Assembly (NCBI GenBank): GCA_045565285.1
Contig: JBJLFR010000036.1
Span: forward strand, 46,361 to 110,360
From: CACIIZ01 sp045565285
Lineage (GTDB): Bacteria > Pseudomonadota > Alphaproteobacteria > Rhodobacterales > Rhodobacteraceae
Length of the DNA: 64,000 nt
Reading direction: 5' to 3'
This document shows, in pieces, positions 8,161 through 17,784 of this stretch. Positions within the stretch are counted from its first letter, which is position 1, and each line of letters opens with the position of its first letter. The notes beneath the pieces were generated by a model. The model ran no database searches. It worked only from the letters and a program-made list of their open reading frames with translations, and had not been told where the DNA came from. The translations under genes were made by a program, and so were the position numbers.

Positions 8161-9062
8161 CTAAAACACCACTTCATAATTCCTTTTTGGACATGTAGTC
8201 TATTTTCAGCTTGTTTGAGGAATATTTTAAAAAATTCATCTGCTACATCTGACATAATCTCATTGTTTCTGTAAATGGGCATACAATGAAAAACCAAACA
8301 GTTATTTTTGGATATTTTAACTAATTCATTAGTTAAAGAGTATTTTTTCATAATTTTTTGCCTTAATTCTTTTTCTTGTTTAGTTTGATTCATAGAATAC
8401 CAAGTATCTGTTACTATTAGGTCAGCATTTTTTAGTGCTTTTACAGGATTAACTTCATACTTAAAGTTTTGCATTCCTTCTGTTTTATTGGGTAATATTT
8501 CTAGTGGCCCAGAAATTATTAACTCAAAGTTAAATTTATTTGAAGCTTGGATGTAACTATTACAAACATTATTTAAATCACCAAGCCAGATAACCTTTTT
8601 ACCCTTTATTGGCCCAATTATTTCTTCGAACGTAAAGATATCTGAAAGCACCTGACATGGGTGAGATTGGTCAGATAGGCCATTAATTATTGGAATTTTT
8701 GAATTTTCAATCAAATCGATAAAATCATTGTGGTTCTCAGTTCTCAATACTATCATATCTAGGTATCCAGAGAGAACACTAGCAGTATCAGACATGCTTT
8801 CTAAATTTGAAAGTTGCATTTCATTACTGGAAACAGTGATAGTTTGACCACCCATTTGAGATATACCTACTTCAAATGAAAACCGGGTCCTTGTTGAAGG
8901 TTTTTTAAAAAGCAAAGCCACAATTTTATTTAATAAATATTGATTTAAATCTTTAGTACCTTTACTAATATCTTGTCGTGCTGCTTTTATACTCGAAGAA
9001 AAATCAAAAATTTTTTTTAATTGATTTAAATCAATATCTTTAATGTCTATAAAGTTATTCAA
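8157..9062 (-). CDS. argF: ornithine carbamoyltransferase
   Basis: Transfers carbamoyl phosphate to ornithine, giving citrulline in arginine synthesis. Of its 301 residues, the carbamoyl-phosphate loop FKKPSTRTRFSFEVG, the SHPCQVLSD motif and the ornithine-loop HCMPIYR (usually HCLPxxR) are all present. The start is TTG at 9062, inside the end of argD, with AAGGA eight bases upstream in the argD coding sequence. It overlaps argD by eight bases, so the two are cotranscribed and probably translationally coupled. Confidence 0.96.
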   Translation of the reverse strand: MNNFIDIKDIDLNQLKKIFDFSSSIKAARQDISKGTKDLNQYLLNKIVALLFKKPSTRTRFSFEVGISQMGGQTITVSSNEMQLSNLESMSDTASVLSGYLDMIVLRTENHNDFIDLIENSKIPIINGLSDQSHPCQVLSDIFTFEEIIGPIKGKKVIWLGDLNNVCNSYIQASNKFNFELIISGPLEILPNKTEGMQNFKYEVNPVKALKNADLIVTDTWYSMNQTKQEKELRQKIMKKYSLTNELVKISKNNCLVFHCMPIYRNNEIMSDVADEFFKIFLKQAENRLHVQKGIMKWCFS

Positions 9063-10227
9063 TTTTCAATCCTTTTGAAGTCTTTCTTAATAAATTTATT
9101 ACTAAATCAACTTCTTTTTTAGAAATATTAAGGGGAGGCAAAATACGCACTACATTGTCAGAAGCTGGAGCTAATAATAAATTTTGATTGAATGCTTCGT
9201 TTGTGAAAGTAGTATTCTCAATTTTTGTTTTAACCCCTAGCATAAGACCAGATCCTCTTATTTCCTCAAAAACAGAAGGGAATTCAGATACTAAACCTAG
9301 AATTTTTTGAGATAAATATCCTGATATTTTTCTTACATTTTCTAGAAAACCTTTTTCCAAAACACTGTTCATAACTTCGCAACCTACTGCACAAGCAAGT
9401 GGATTTCCACCATAAGTTGAACCATGTTTTCCTTGTCCCATACCAATGGATGCATTTTCACTAGACAAACAAGCTCCTAGAGGAAAACCTCCTCCTATTC
9501 CTTTTGCTATAGTCATTATATCAGGCTTTATATTAAACCATTCGTGAGCAAAAAGTTTACCAGATCTGCCTACACCACATTGAATCTCATCAATAATAAG
9601 AAGTGCACCACATTTGTCACATAAATCTCTTATTAATTTTAGCATTTCTTCTGAAAATAGCCTTATTCCTCCCTCTCCTTGAATTGGTTCAACAATAACT
9701 GCTGCTGTTTTATCTGTTATATTTTCAAATAAAGCACTTTTATCATTGAATGCTATTGATTTGAACCCAGGAATTAAGGGACCAAACCCTTCTTTCATTT
9801 TATTGGAATTTGAAGTAGAAATAGCAGCCATTGATCTACCATGAAAACATCCATCAAAAGATAATATTTCATATCTCTTTTGATTTAATTTTGAAAAATA
9901 TATCCTTGCCATTTTAATGGCACATTCGATTGCTTCAGTACCTGAATTAGTAAAAAAAACTCTATCAGCAAAAGTATTGTCAACAAGTAATTTAGCTAAC
10001 TTCTCCTGATTTTCTACTCTGTAAAGATTAGAGGTGTGCCACAAATTTTTGGCTTGCTCTATTAAAGTATTTACTAATTTCTCATTACAATGACCTAATA
10101 TATTTACAGCAATACCGGAAGCACAATCCAAAAACTTACCTCCATCTTCAGAATATAACCATATACCATCCCCCTTTTTGAAGGAAACATTTTTTCGGTT
10201 ATATGTTGCTAAAACACAATCTTCCAT
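9055..10227 (-). CDS. argD: acetylornithine aminotransferase
   Basis: PLP-dependent class III transaminase of arginine synthesis (also able to act in the lysine pathway in many bacteria). At 390 residues it has the expected length. FFTNSGTEAIECAIKMAR, VEPIQGEGGI, IIDEIQCGVGR and the PLP-lysine (Lys242) in TIAKGIGGGFPLGA are intact. AGGA seven bases before the ATG supports the start. It is the first gene of argD-argF; a 16-bp palindrome lies about 70 bases upstream. Confidence 0.96.
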   Translation of the reverse strand: MEDCVLATYNRKNVSFKKGDGIWLYSEDGGKFLDCASGIAVNILGHCNEKLVNTLIEQAKNLWHTSNLYRVENQEKLAKLLVDNTFADRVFFTNSGTEAIECAIKMARIYFSKLNQKRYEILSFDGCFHGRSMAAISTSNSNKMKEGFGPLIPGFKSIAFNDKSALFENITDKTAAVIVEPIQGEGGIRLFSEEMLKLIRDLCDKCGALLIIDEIQCGVGRSGKLFAHEWFNIKPDIMTIAKGIGGGFPLGACLSSENASIGMGQGKHGSTYGGNPLACAVGCEVMNSVLEKGFLENVRKISGYLSQKILGLVSEFPSVFEEIRGSGLMLGVKTKIENTTFTNEAFNQNLLLAPASDNVVRILPPLNISKKEVDLVINLLRKTSKGLKIE

Positions 10228-10296
10228 AAATATTCCTATCTAAATAAAAATAATTTAATATTAATAATCATTTTATATAAAATTCTTGAATTATTA

Positions 10297-10312
10297 GAAT
10301 GTTATAACATTC
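10297..10312. promoter_or_regulatory. 16-bp perfect palindrome upstream of argD (candidate operator)
   Basis: GAATGTTATAACATTC is its own reverse complement. It sits between the divergent argD (start 10227) and gcrA (start 10506), closer to argD. The half-site spacing (GAAT, eight bases, ATTC) differs from the classical ArgR box (four between), so ArgR is possible but not supported. The central TATAAC could also act as a -10 element. Confidence 0.4.
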
Positions 10313-10505
10313 GTTTTGAAAAAATTGCAAAAGAAAAGGAATGAATTAATTTTATATCTGATATATGATTAATATGATAATTATCAAATCCAAGCTGATT
10401 TACGAATTAAATTACAAAAAATTACTATAACCTCAAATTTATAGTTTATTTATGATTTAATATTATATATTAATAACTAAAATTTTAAAATAGGAAGATA
10501 ACCTT

Positions 10506-11141
10506 ATGGCGTGGACAGACGAAAGAGTAAAAAAGTTAACTCTCTTATGGAAAAGCGGAAACAGCGCAAGTAAAATTGCTACTGAATTAGGGGAAGGTGT
10601 TTCTAGAAATGCTGTAATTGGTAAAATCCATCGTTTAGGTTTGTCAGAACGAGTGTCAGGATCAACTGCTAATGAAACAAAAAAAATACAAAAGAAAATA
10701 AGAGATAAAAATTCAATTGATGATCAAAACTCAAAAATTTCAAAATTCGAAAGTAATTTAGAATTATATACACAAAAAAAAGGGAAAAAGAGAGGAAGAA
10801 AACCATCTATAAAAAACCTTATAAATAATGAAAATAAATCTAATGTAGTTTCCAAATCTAATGGAAGTTCTTCCGAAGAAATTGGAGAAACAGACACTGA
10901 AATTGATAAAGTTACATTAGAAAATATGTTAGAAATGGAAAAAAATGCAAAAAAACTAAATTTGTTGGAACTAACAGAAAAAACTTGTAAATGGCCTATT
11001 GGAGATCCTGCTACTTCAGAATTTTGGTTTTGTGGACATCCGTCAGAACAAGGAAAACCTTATTGTGAAACTCATATTTCAATTGCTTTCCAACCAATAA
11101 CCACTAGAAGAGAAAAAAAACAAAATAAAATTAGTACCTAA
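10506..11141 (+). CDS. gcrA: GcrA cell cycle regulator
   Basis: Alphaproteobacterial transcription factor that joins sigma-70 RNA polymerase and prefers promoters with CcrM-methylated GANTC sites. The N-terminal helix-turn-helix MAWTDERVKKLTLLWKSG ... SRNAVIGKIHRLGLSER is textbook. The C-terminal polymerase-binding domain follows at about 155-205 (TCKWPIGDPATSEFWFCGHP). Between them lies a lysine- and serine-rich linker of roughly 100 residues, longer and more polar than usual. AGGAAG precedes the ATG. The DUF1178 gene follows by nine bases, so the pair may be an operon. Confidence 0.95.
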   Translation: MAWTDERVKKLTLLWKSGNSASKIATELGEGVSRNAVIGKIHRLGLSERVSGSTANETKKIQKKIRDKNSIDDQNSKISKFESNLELYTQKKGKKRGRKPSIKNLINNENKSNVVSKSNGSSSEEIGETDTEIDKVTLENMLEMEKNAKKLNLLELTEKTCKWPIGDPATSEFWFCGHPSEQGKPYCETHISIAFQPITTRREKKQNKIST

Positions 11142-11150
11142 AGTTAAATT

Positions 11151-11573
11151 ATGATTAAGTATAAACTTCAATGTAAAAATTTACATCTTTTTGAAAGTTG
11201 GTTCAGAACATCTGATGACTACGAAAAATTAAATGATGCGCAATTACTTTCTTGTGAAACTTGTGGATCTAAATCAATTTCTAAATCTCTAATGTCGCCC
11301 AGCCTTAATTCTCAAGAAAAAAAGCAACCAAAAGTATCTTTAAAAACTTTACCTTCAAAAGAGCAGAAGTTTTTGAAGGAATTAAAAAAAGAAATAGAAA
11401 AAAGTTGTGAATATGTGGGAGATAATTTTGAAAAGGAAGCAAGAGCTATTCATTATGGAGATTCTCCCGAAAGATCCATTTATGGAAAAACAACATATAA
11501 AGAAGCAAAATCTTTATATGATGATGGTATAACAGTAACTCCTCTTCCTTGGGTTGACCGTAAAACTAATTAA
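11151..11573 (+). CDS. DUF1178 family protein
   Basis: 140 residues of unknown function. The family traits are visible: a zinc-ribbon-like N-terminus (YKLQCKNLHLFESWF, later CETCGSKSISKSLMSP), a charged middle, then CEYVGDNFEKEARAIHYGD and a C-terminal GITVTPLPW. Cys8, Cys35 and Cys38 could be part of a metal site. Widespread in alphaproteobacteria. It is wedged between gcrA and lysC on the same strand. Confidence 0.85.
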   Translation: MIKYKLQCKNLHLFESWFRTSDDYEKLNDAQLLSCETCGSKSISKSLMSPSLNSQEKKQPKVSLKTLPSKEQKFLKELKKEIEKSCEYVGDNFEKEARAIHYGDSPERSIYGKTTYKEAKSLYDDGITVTPLPWVDRKTN

Positions 11574-11625
11574 CTAAATTAAGTTAGTTTATTAAAAAAT
11601 CGTTACTATTTATAAGGAATAAAAT

Positions 11626-12852
11626 TTGACTAAGATCGTAATGAAATTTGGTGGCACATCTGTAGCCGATACACAAACTATGAAAAATGCTGTGTCAAAA
11701 ATTTCTGTAGAAGTTAAAAAAGATAATAGAGTAATAGTTGTGGTTTCAGCAATGGGAAGTACTACAGATAATTTAGTAAAAAAAATAAAAGAAGTTTCTA
11801 CAATTTATGATGCCAGAGAATATGATGCCATTTTATCAACTGGAGAGACCATATCTTCTTGTTTAATGGCTCTACTACTACAAAAGGAGGGAATTAATGC
11901 AAGAAGCTGGCAAGGGTGGCAAATTCCTATAAATACTACAGATAATCATTCTAATGCGAGAATATTAAGTATAAACACTAAAAAGATTGAAGAAAAATTT
12001 GCAGATGGAATGCAAGTAGCAATTATTGCAGGATTTCAGGGAATTAGTAATAATAACCGAATAACTACACTTGGAAGAGGTGGGTCTGACGCAAGTGCGG
12101 TTGCAGTAGCTGCAGCAATAAGTGCTGAAAGGTGTGATATCTATACTGACGTGGATGGAGTTTATACAACAGATCCCAGAATTACACCTAATGCAAAAAA
12201 ATTGGATAAAATTTCTTACGAAGAAATGTTAGAACTTGCTTCTCTTGGGGCAAAAGTTTTACAAACTCGGTCCGTAGAATTAGCAATGCAGCATAAGGTA
12301 AAGGTACGTGTTCTTAATAGTTTTAATGAGGGTTCAGGTACAATATTGTGTGATGAGGAGGATATAATGGAAAAACGTGTGGTATCGGGAATTACATTCT
12401 CAAAAAATGAAGCAAAGCTAACTATTCTAGGCGTTAAAGATAAACCAGGAGTTGCGGGAATTGTTTTTGACTGCTTATCAAAAGCCCATATAAATGTTGA
12501 TATGATAATTCAAAATATATCTGATAATAACTTAGCAGATGTTACTTTTTCATGCCCTACTGATCAAGTTGAAATGGCCAAAAATTCATTAGAGAATGAT
12601 AAAAATAAAAATATCCTAGAATATACAAAATTAGATGTGGATACAGAAGTTTCAAAGATATCAATTGTTGGAATAGGAATGCGTAGTCATTCAGGAATAG
12701 CACAAACTATGTTCAAAACGTTAGGTGATGAAAACATTAATATAAAGGTCATTTCTACATCTGAAATTAAAATTTCAGTACTCGTAGAAAGAAAGTATCT
12801 TGAGTTAGCTGTTCAAGCTCTTCATGAGGCATTCGGACTAAGCAAGGTATAA
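11626..12852 (+). CDS. lysC: aspartate kinase
   Basis: First step of lysine, threonine, methionine and diaminopimelate synthesis: phosphorylates aspartate. The 408 residues comprise the amino-acid kinase domain (VMKFGGTSVA, STGETISS, TTLGRGGSDASAVA, DVDGVYTTDPR) and two C-terminal ACT domains (about 265-400; KPGVAGIVFDCLSKAHINVDM, GIAQTMFKTLGDENINIKVI), which usually give feedback inhibition. The start is TTG at 11626, with AAGGA eight bases upstream. The lysC-ptsP order is common in alphaproteobacteria. Confidence 0.96.
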   Translation: MTKIVMKFGGTSVADTQTMKNAVSKISVEVKKDNRVIVVVSAMGSTTDNLVKKIKEVSTIYDAREYDAILSTGETISSCLMALLLQKEGINARSWQGWQIPINTTDNHSNARILSINTKKIEEKFADGMQVAIIAGFQGISNNNRITTLGRGGSDASAVAVAAAISAERCDIYTDVDGVYTTDPRITPNAKKLDKISYEEMLELASLGAKVLQTRSVELAMQHKVKVRVLNSFNEGSGTILCDEEDIMEKRVVSGITFSKNEAKLTILGVKDKPGVAGIVFDCLSKAHINVDMIIQNISDNNLADVTFSCPTDQVEMAKNSLENDKNKNILEYTKLDVDTEVSKISIVGIGMRSHSGIAQTMFKTLGDENINIKVISTSEIKISVLVERKYLELAVQALHEAFGLSKV

Positions 12853-12856
12853 CTTA

Positions 12857-15127
12857 ATGATTTTGCCAAATAATAATTTTAACTCAAGGAATTTACTTAA
12901 AAGACTTAAAAAAACGTTATCTGAACTAGGAGAAGCCCAAGCTAGACTGAATAAAATTGTGAAAATAATAGCAGATTCTATGAGATCTGAAGTTTGTTCT
13001 ATTTATTTAATGAATAGAAGTAATATACTTGAACTTTATGCTACTGAAGGACTTCTCTCAAAAGCTGTACATTATTCACAACTAAATATTGGACAAGGAC
13101 TTGTAGGAAAAATTGCTGCTACTGCAGAACCAATAAAAACATCTCAAGTATCCAAAACTAAGGGTTTTAGATATCTTCCCGAGACTGGTGAAGAAATTTA
13201 TAATTCTTTCCTTGGTGTTCCAATACAACGCTTAGGAAAAATTCTTGGGGTTTTAGTAATACAAAATCTTAAAAATCGCGATTATACCGAAGATGATGTC
13301 TACGGATTAGAAATAGTAGCAATGGTAATTGCTGAAATGGCTGAATTAGGTGCTTTTACTAGTAAAGATGGTAGTGATGAACTTATTCATGATAAAAAAA
13401 ATCCAGTATCTATAAATGGATTAATAGGAAAAGAAGGTATTGTGATCGGAATAACAATTTTATTGGAACCCCAAATTAAAATTACAAATCCAATAGCTGA
13501 CAACCCAAAACTTGAAAAGCAAAAACTAAAAAAAAGTATTAGCAAACTTAATAATCAATTATCTGAGATAATAAGTAAAAAACATTTCAAAAAGAAAAGC
13601 GAATTTTTAGAAATATTGGAAACACATAAACTTTTAATTGAGGATAAAAGTTGGATAAAAAGAATGGAGACATCAATAGATAGTGGCTTATCTGCAATTG
13701 TTGCAGTAGAAAAAGAACAGACAACCACAAAATCAAGGATTGCCAAAGTTCAAAATTTTTATTTCAAAGAAAGACTTAATGAATTTTACGAAATTTCAAA
13801 CATTCTACTTAAAATTCTTACAAATCAAAAAACTCAACTTAACCTGGAAAACATAAAAGAACCAATTTTAATTGCAAGAAATATTAGCCCTTTAGAGTTA
13901 GTTTCTTTAAGACATAAATTAAGTGGAATAATATTAGAAGATGGTTCTGTAGGAAGCCATACTACTATTGTTTGTAGAGCGTTAAATATCCCTCTATTAA
14001 TACAAACAAAAGATATAATAAATAAATCATCAAATGGAGATGAGATAATATTAGATGCTGATCAAGGAATAGTACATTTAAGACCTGAAAAAACCATTTC
14101 ATTATTATATAAAAGTAAATTAGAATTAAGAACGAAAGCTAAAAAAACATTTGTAACCTTAAAAAATCTTGAAGCAAGAACTCTTGATAATAAAAAAATA
14201 TTTTTAATGATGAATGCAGGTTTAATGGCTGACCTACCCTCAATGATTGATTCTGGAGCAGATGGTGTTGGGTTATATAGAACTGAATTACAATTTCTAA
14301 TTAGTAATAAATTACCTAAAAGATCCGAACAAGCTGAAATTTATTGTAAAGTGTTAGATTCAGCTGGCTCAAATCCTGTTTACTTTAGAACATTAGATAT
14401 TGGAAGTGATAAAATACTCCCATCGATTACTCCAGAAATAGAACCAAACCCAACTTTAGGGTGGAGAGCAATACGACTTACATTAGAAAGATCAGGTATT
14501 TTTAAAATGCAAGTTCAAGCATTGATTAGAGGTGCTAAAGGCAGAAATTTGAACATTGTTATTCCTTTAGTAACAGAGCCTAAAGAATTTTTTCACGCCA
14601 AAAATATCATATTAGAAGAAATAGATAGAGAAAAGAAGAGAAACCGAATTATTCCTAAATTAATCAAAATAGGAGCAATGTTGGAAGTTCCTAGCCTTGC
14701 TTTTGCACCAAATTCATTTTTTAAAAATGTTGATTTTCTAATGGTTGGTGGGAATGACCTAAAACAATTTTTCTTTGCTGCTGATCGTGAAAATGAAAAA
14801 GTTAGAAAAAGATACGATTTTTTAAGCAATAGTTTCTTATCATTTCTAAAATTAATTATAATAAAAAGTGAAAAATATAAATTACCATTAAGTTATTGCG
14901 GTGAAGATGCTGGAAAACCTATTGAGGCTTTAGTACTATGTTCTTTGGGTTTCAAAACCTTGTCAATGCAACCAGACAGTATTGCCCCTGTTAAATCAAT
15001 TTTAAGAAATATAAAATTGTCACAAATGAAAAAAATTGTGGATAATGCCCTAGAAGAAAATTATGAAACAATCCGAAAAAAAGTTGTTCAGTATTTAGAA
15101 GATATCAAGTATGTCCAAACCGTTTAA
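12857..15127 (+). CDS. ptsP: phosphoenolpyruvate-protein phosphotransferase PtsP (nitrogen-PTS EI)
   Basis: Enzyme I of the regulatory nitrogen phosphotransferase system; takes phosphate from PEP and passes it to NPr. It has 756 residues with an N-terminal GAF domain (about 15-165), a swivelling domain with the active His368 in GSHTTIVCRALNIP, and the PEP-binding barrel (LYRTELQFL, DIGSDKILP, GGNDLKQFFFAADR). The catalytic CGEDAGKP is at Cys681. All key residues are intact. It starts four bases after lysC. NPr and EIIA-Ntr are not in this window. Confidence 0.95.
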   Translation: MILPNNNFNSRNLLKRLKKTLSELGEAQARLNKIVKIIADSMRSEVCSIYLMNRSNILELYATEGLLSKAVHYSQLNIGQGLVGKIAATAEPIKTSQVSKTKGFRYLPETGEEIYNSFLGVPIQRLGKILGVLVIQNLKNRDYTEDDVYGLEIVAMVIAEMAELGAFTSKDGSDELIHDKKNPVSINGLIGKEGIVIGITILLEPQIKITNPIADNPKLEKQKLKKSISKLNNQLSEIISKKHFKKKSEFLEILETHKLLIEDKSWIKRMETSIDSGLSAIVAVEKEQTTTKSRIAKVQNFYFKERLNEFYEISNILLKILTNQKTQLNLENIKEPILIARNISPLELVSLRHKLSGIILEDGSVGSHTTIVCRALNIPLLIQTKDIINKSSNGDEIILDADQGIVHLRPEKTISLLYKSKLELRTKAKKTFVTLKNLEARTLDNKKIFLMMNAGLMADLPSMIDSGADGVGLYRTELQFLISNKLPKRSEQAEIYCKVLDSAGSNPVYFRTLDIGSDKILPSITPEIEPNPTLGWRAIRLTLERSGIFKMQVQALIRGAKGRNLNIVIPLVTEPKEFFHAKNIILEEIDREKKRNRIIPKLIKIGAMLEVPSLAFAPNSFFKNVDFLMVGGNDLKQFFFAADRENEKVRKRYDFLSNSFLSFLKLIIIKSEKYKLPLSYCGEDAGKPIEALVLCSLGFKTLSMQPDSIAPVKSILRNIKLSQMKKIVDNALEENYETIRKKVVQYLEDIKYVQTV

Positions 15128-15140
15128 CAATAATTATTTC

Positions 15141-15638
15141 CTAACAAAATCTATTTACTTTACCTTCGATTCCTTTAAAAGAATTATTTTCTAATTCAAG
15201 CAATAATATCCTTTTTGGATCAGTAGGTGGAGGAAATTCTATTTTATTTCTATATTGTTGAAAGAACCCGAAAGATTTATAGTAATCAATATCTCCAATT
15301 AATATCGCCCTTTTCCAACCATATTTTTTTGATATTTTGATTGAATGATTAATTAAATAAGAACCTAAACCTTCACCTTGAAATGTAGGATGAATTGCTA
15401 TTGGGCCTATTAAAAGTGATAAATTTTTCCTTTCTCCTATTAAAATAGGCCAATAACGAATTACACCTAAAATTGAACCATCAATATTCTTAGCAACAAA
15501 ACAAAGTGTTTTTATTTTAGGAACTTTCTTTCTTAAAGAATAAGAGCTTAAATTAATTCTTGTTGGAGAAAAAACTAGATCTAGTAAATTTTCAATTCTT
15601 TCTTCATCACTTGGAGATTCATATTTAAATTCAATCAT
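15141..15638 (-). CDS. GNAT family N-acetyltransferase
   Basis: 165 residues with the acetyl-CoA fold: strand LLIGPIAIHPTFQGEGLGSYLINHSI carries the Q-x-x-G-x-G pyrophosphate loop (about residues 73-80), and GDIDYYKSFGF is the usual C-terminal strand. It resembles the YhbS/PA4866-type acetyltransferases. The substrate cannot be told. It is convergent with ptsP and divergent from the flavin reductase gene. Confidence 0.85.
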   Translation of the reverse strand: MIEFKYESPSDEERIENLLDLVFSPTRINLSSYSLRKKVPKIKTLCFVAKNIDGSILGVIRYWPILIGERKNLSLLIGPIAIHPTFQGEGLGSYLINHSIKISKKYGWKRAILIGDIDYYKSFGFFQQYRNKIEFPPPTDPKRILLLELENNSFKGIEGKVNRFC

Positions 15639-15762
15639 ATCAAAAAATATAAATTAACTTGTTAAAATATTTGGAATGTAGTTTTATAGTTAAATTATCT
15701 AATTTAAAAATTAAATAATTTATATTGATTATCAAGTATTGATTTCATTGAAAGTAAATTAA

Positions 15763-16365
15763 ATGTTTTATGATCCAAAATCAGGACATAATCTACCACA
15801 TGATCCTTTTAAGGCAATTGTTTCACCTAGACCAATAGGTTGGATTTCTTCTATTGATAAAGAAAAAAATGTAAATCTTGCACCTTATAGTTTTTTTAAT
15901 GCTATCGCAGATAATCCTCCTATGGTAATGTTTTCAACTACAGGACAAAAAAAAAATGATGATTCATTAAAAGATACTCTTAAAAATATTATTGATACTA
16001 AATGCTTTGTTATTAATATAGTTGGGAAAGATCTGTTACAACAAATGAATCAAACTTCAGGAAATTATCCTAAAGATATTGACGAATTCATATTGGCTAA
16101 ATTAGAAAAATCTAATTGTATTAAAATTGATATCCCAAGAGTTAAGAAATCCCCTGCATCATTAGAATGTAACCTTTACAAAGTTTTGAAGCTCCCTGGT
16201 TTTAGAAATAATATGGTTATAGGAAAAGTCGTTGGAGTGCATATAAATGACAAAATTCTAAAAAATGGTATCTTTGATGTATTAAGTTATGATCCTATTG
16301 CTCGAATGGGCTATAAAGATTATACATCTGTAAGTACAAAATTTGAGCTTGAAAGACCCAAATAG
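15763..16365 (+). CDS. flavin reductase family protein (FMN-binding split barrel)
   Basis: 200 residues with the DIM6/NTAB flavin reductase-like barrel: PFKAIVSPRPIGWISSIDKE, NLAPYSFFNAIADNPPMVMFS and GKVVGVHIND. Such proteins bind FMN and reduce flavin or serve as oxygenase partners. Substrate and partner are unknown. It is convergent with the neighbouring oxidase gene, the two stops about 13 bases apart. Confidence 0.88.
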   Translation: MFYDPKSGHNLPHDPFKAIVSPRPIGWISSIDKEKNVNLAPYSFFNAIADNPPMVMFSTTGQKKNDDSLKDTLKNIIDTKCFVINIVGKDLLQQMNQTSGNYPKDIDEFILAKLEKSNCIKIDIPRVKKSPASLECNLYKVLKLPGFRNNMVIGKVVGVHINDKILKNGIFDVLSYDPIARMGYKDYTSVSTKFELERPK

Positions 16366-16378
16366 TTATAATTGTTAG

Positions 16379-17782
16379 TTAGAAAATAACACCTGGATTT
16401 AATAAATTTTTAGGATCTACAACAGACTTTATTAGCCTCATCATATAAACTTTTCCTGGATCTTCAAATTTATTTAATTCACTTACTTTCAACCTTCCAA
16501 TACCATGTTCTGCGCTTATAGAACCAGAATATTTATGAACTAGATCATTCACAATATTTAATAATTGCAATCTCTTTTTTTCTAGATTTGCTCTAGTATT
16601 TTCAGATACTGGGAAAATATTATAGTGTAAATTACCATCTCCTACGTGACCAAAGCAATTAACTAAAAAATCTTTTGAAAATAATGAAATAGATTTATCT
16701 AATTTAGTAACAAATTCTGGAATTGTTTCAATAGGTACCGATATATCATTTGAACAAATAGAACCTTTTTTTCTATTTGCAGCTGGAATTAATTCTCTTA
16801 TTTTCCAAAATTCATCTCTTTGATTTATAGTATTTGCAAAAAAAACTTCTACTATTCTTTTTTTCAAAATTAAATCATATAAAACTTGTTCTAAGATTTC
16901 TTTTAGACTTATTGATCCTAAATTTATATCCACCTCCATCAAAACCATCCAATTTGTTTTTTTGCTAAAAGGATTATTTATAAAAAATCCTGTCTCTTTT
17001 ATCAATTCAATACCGGTAATTTTAATTAATTCAAAAGCTAAAATTCTTTCTTGAAAATCATTAGAAATTTTTTCAAAAATAAATAAAACATCTTTTAAAT
17101 TATTCACTGAAAAAAAAATTGAAATAGGGTTTTTGGGAATTGGAAATGTTTTTAATATTGCTGAAGTAATAATTCCTAAAGTACCCTCTGATCCAATTAA
17201 AAGACTTTTTAAATCAAATCCCATATTATTTTTTTTTAGAGACTTCATAGATGATAATATTTTTCCACTAGGTAAAACTGCCTCCAAACCTAAGCATAAA
17301 TCCCTAACATTTCCATATTTAATTACATTTAAACCACCTGCATTTGTAGCCAAATTTCCTCCTATTTGACATGAGCCCTCTGATGCAAGAGCTAATGGAA
17401 AGTGTCTTCCATGATTTAAAGCAATATTCTTTACATTTGATAAAATAGCTCCAGATTGGACTTTTAATAAATTACTTTTTTTAAGAAATTTTATTTCATT
17501 AAGTTTCTCTAGCGATAACGTAACTTGATTATTTTGAGACGCAATTTGACCACCCACTAAACCAGTGCTCCCACCAAGTGGGATTATTGGGACCATAAAT
17601 TTATACGCCAATTTTAATATTAAAGAAATTTCTTTAGTATTCTTTGGTTTAATGCAAATTTCCGATTTGTTCAAAAGTCTGTCTCTTGGATCTATTACCT
17701 CAAATGAACCTGTTCTTATAATTTGAGATTCACTTAGTTCTTTTTTTAAGATTTTAATAAATTGACTTAAATTAGAACTCAT
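16379..17782 (-). CDS. FAD-binding oxidoreductase (GlcD / D-2-hydroxyacid dehydrogenase type)
   Basis: 467 residues. The PCMH-type FAD domain (VPIIPLGGSTGLVGGQ, GGNLATNAGGLNVIKYGNV, SEGTLGIITSAILK) is followed by the FAD-linked C-terminal domain with GHVGDGNLHYNIFP and EHGIGRLK. The family oxidises D-lactate, glycolate or D-2-hydroxyglutarate and passes electrons to a quinone or ETF. The HVGDGNLH signature groups it with D-2-hydroxyglutarate/D-lactate dehydrogenases, but I cannot choose the substrate. A GNAT gene starts just upstream. Confidence 0.9.
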   Translation of the reverse strand: MSSNLSQFIKILKKELSESQIIRTGSFEVIDPRDRLLNKSEICIKPKNTKEISLILKLAYKFMVPIIPLGGSTGLVGGQIASQNNQVTLSLEKLNEIKFLKKSNLLKVQSGAILSNVKNIALNHGRHFPLALASEGSCQIGGNLATNAGGLNVIKYGNVRDLCLGLEAVLPSGKILSSMKSLKKNNMGFDLKSLLIGSEGTLGIITSAILKTFPIPKNPISIFFSVNNLKDVLFIFEKISNDFQERILAFELIKITGIELIKETGFFINNPFSKKTNWMVLMEVDINLGSISLKEILEQVLYDLILKKRIVEVFFANTINQRDEFWKIRELIPAANRKKGSICSNDISVPIETIPEFVTKLDKSISLFSKDFLVNCFGHVGDGNLHYNIFPVSENTRANLEKKRLQLLNIVNDLVHKYSGSISAEHGIGRLKVSELNKFEDPGKVYMMRLIKSVVDPKNLLNPGVIF

Positions 17783-17784
17783 AT

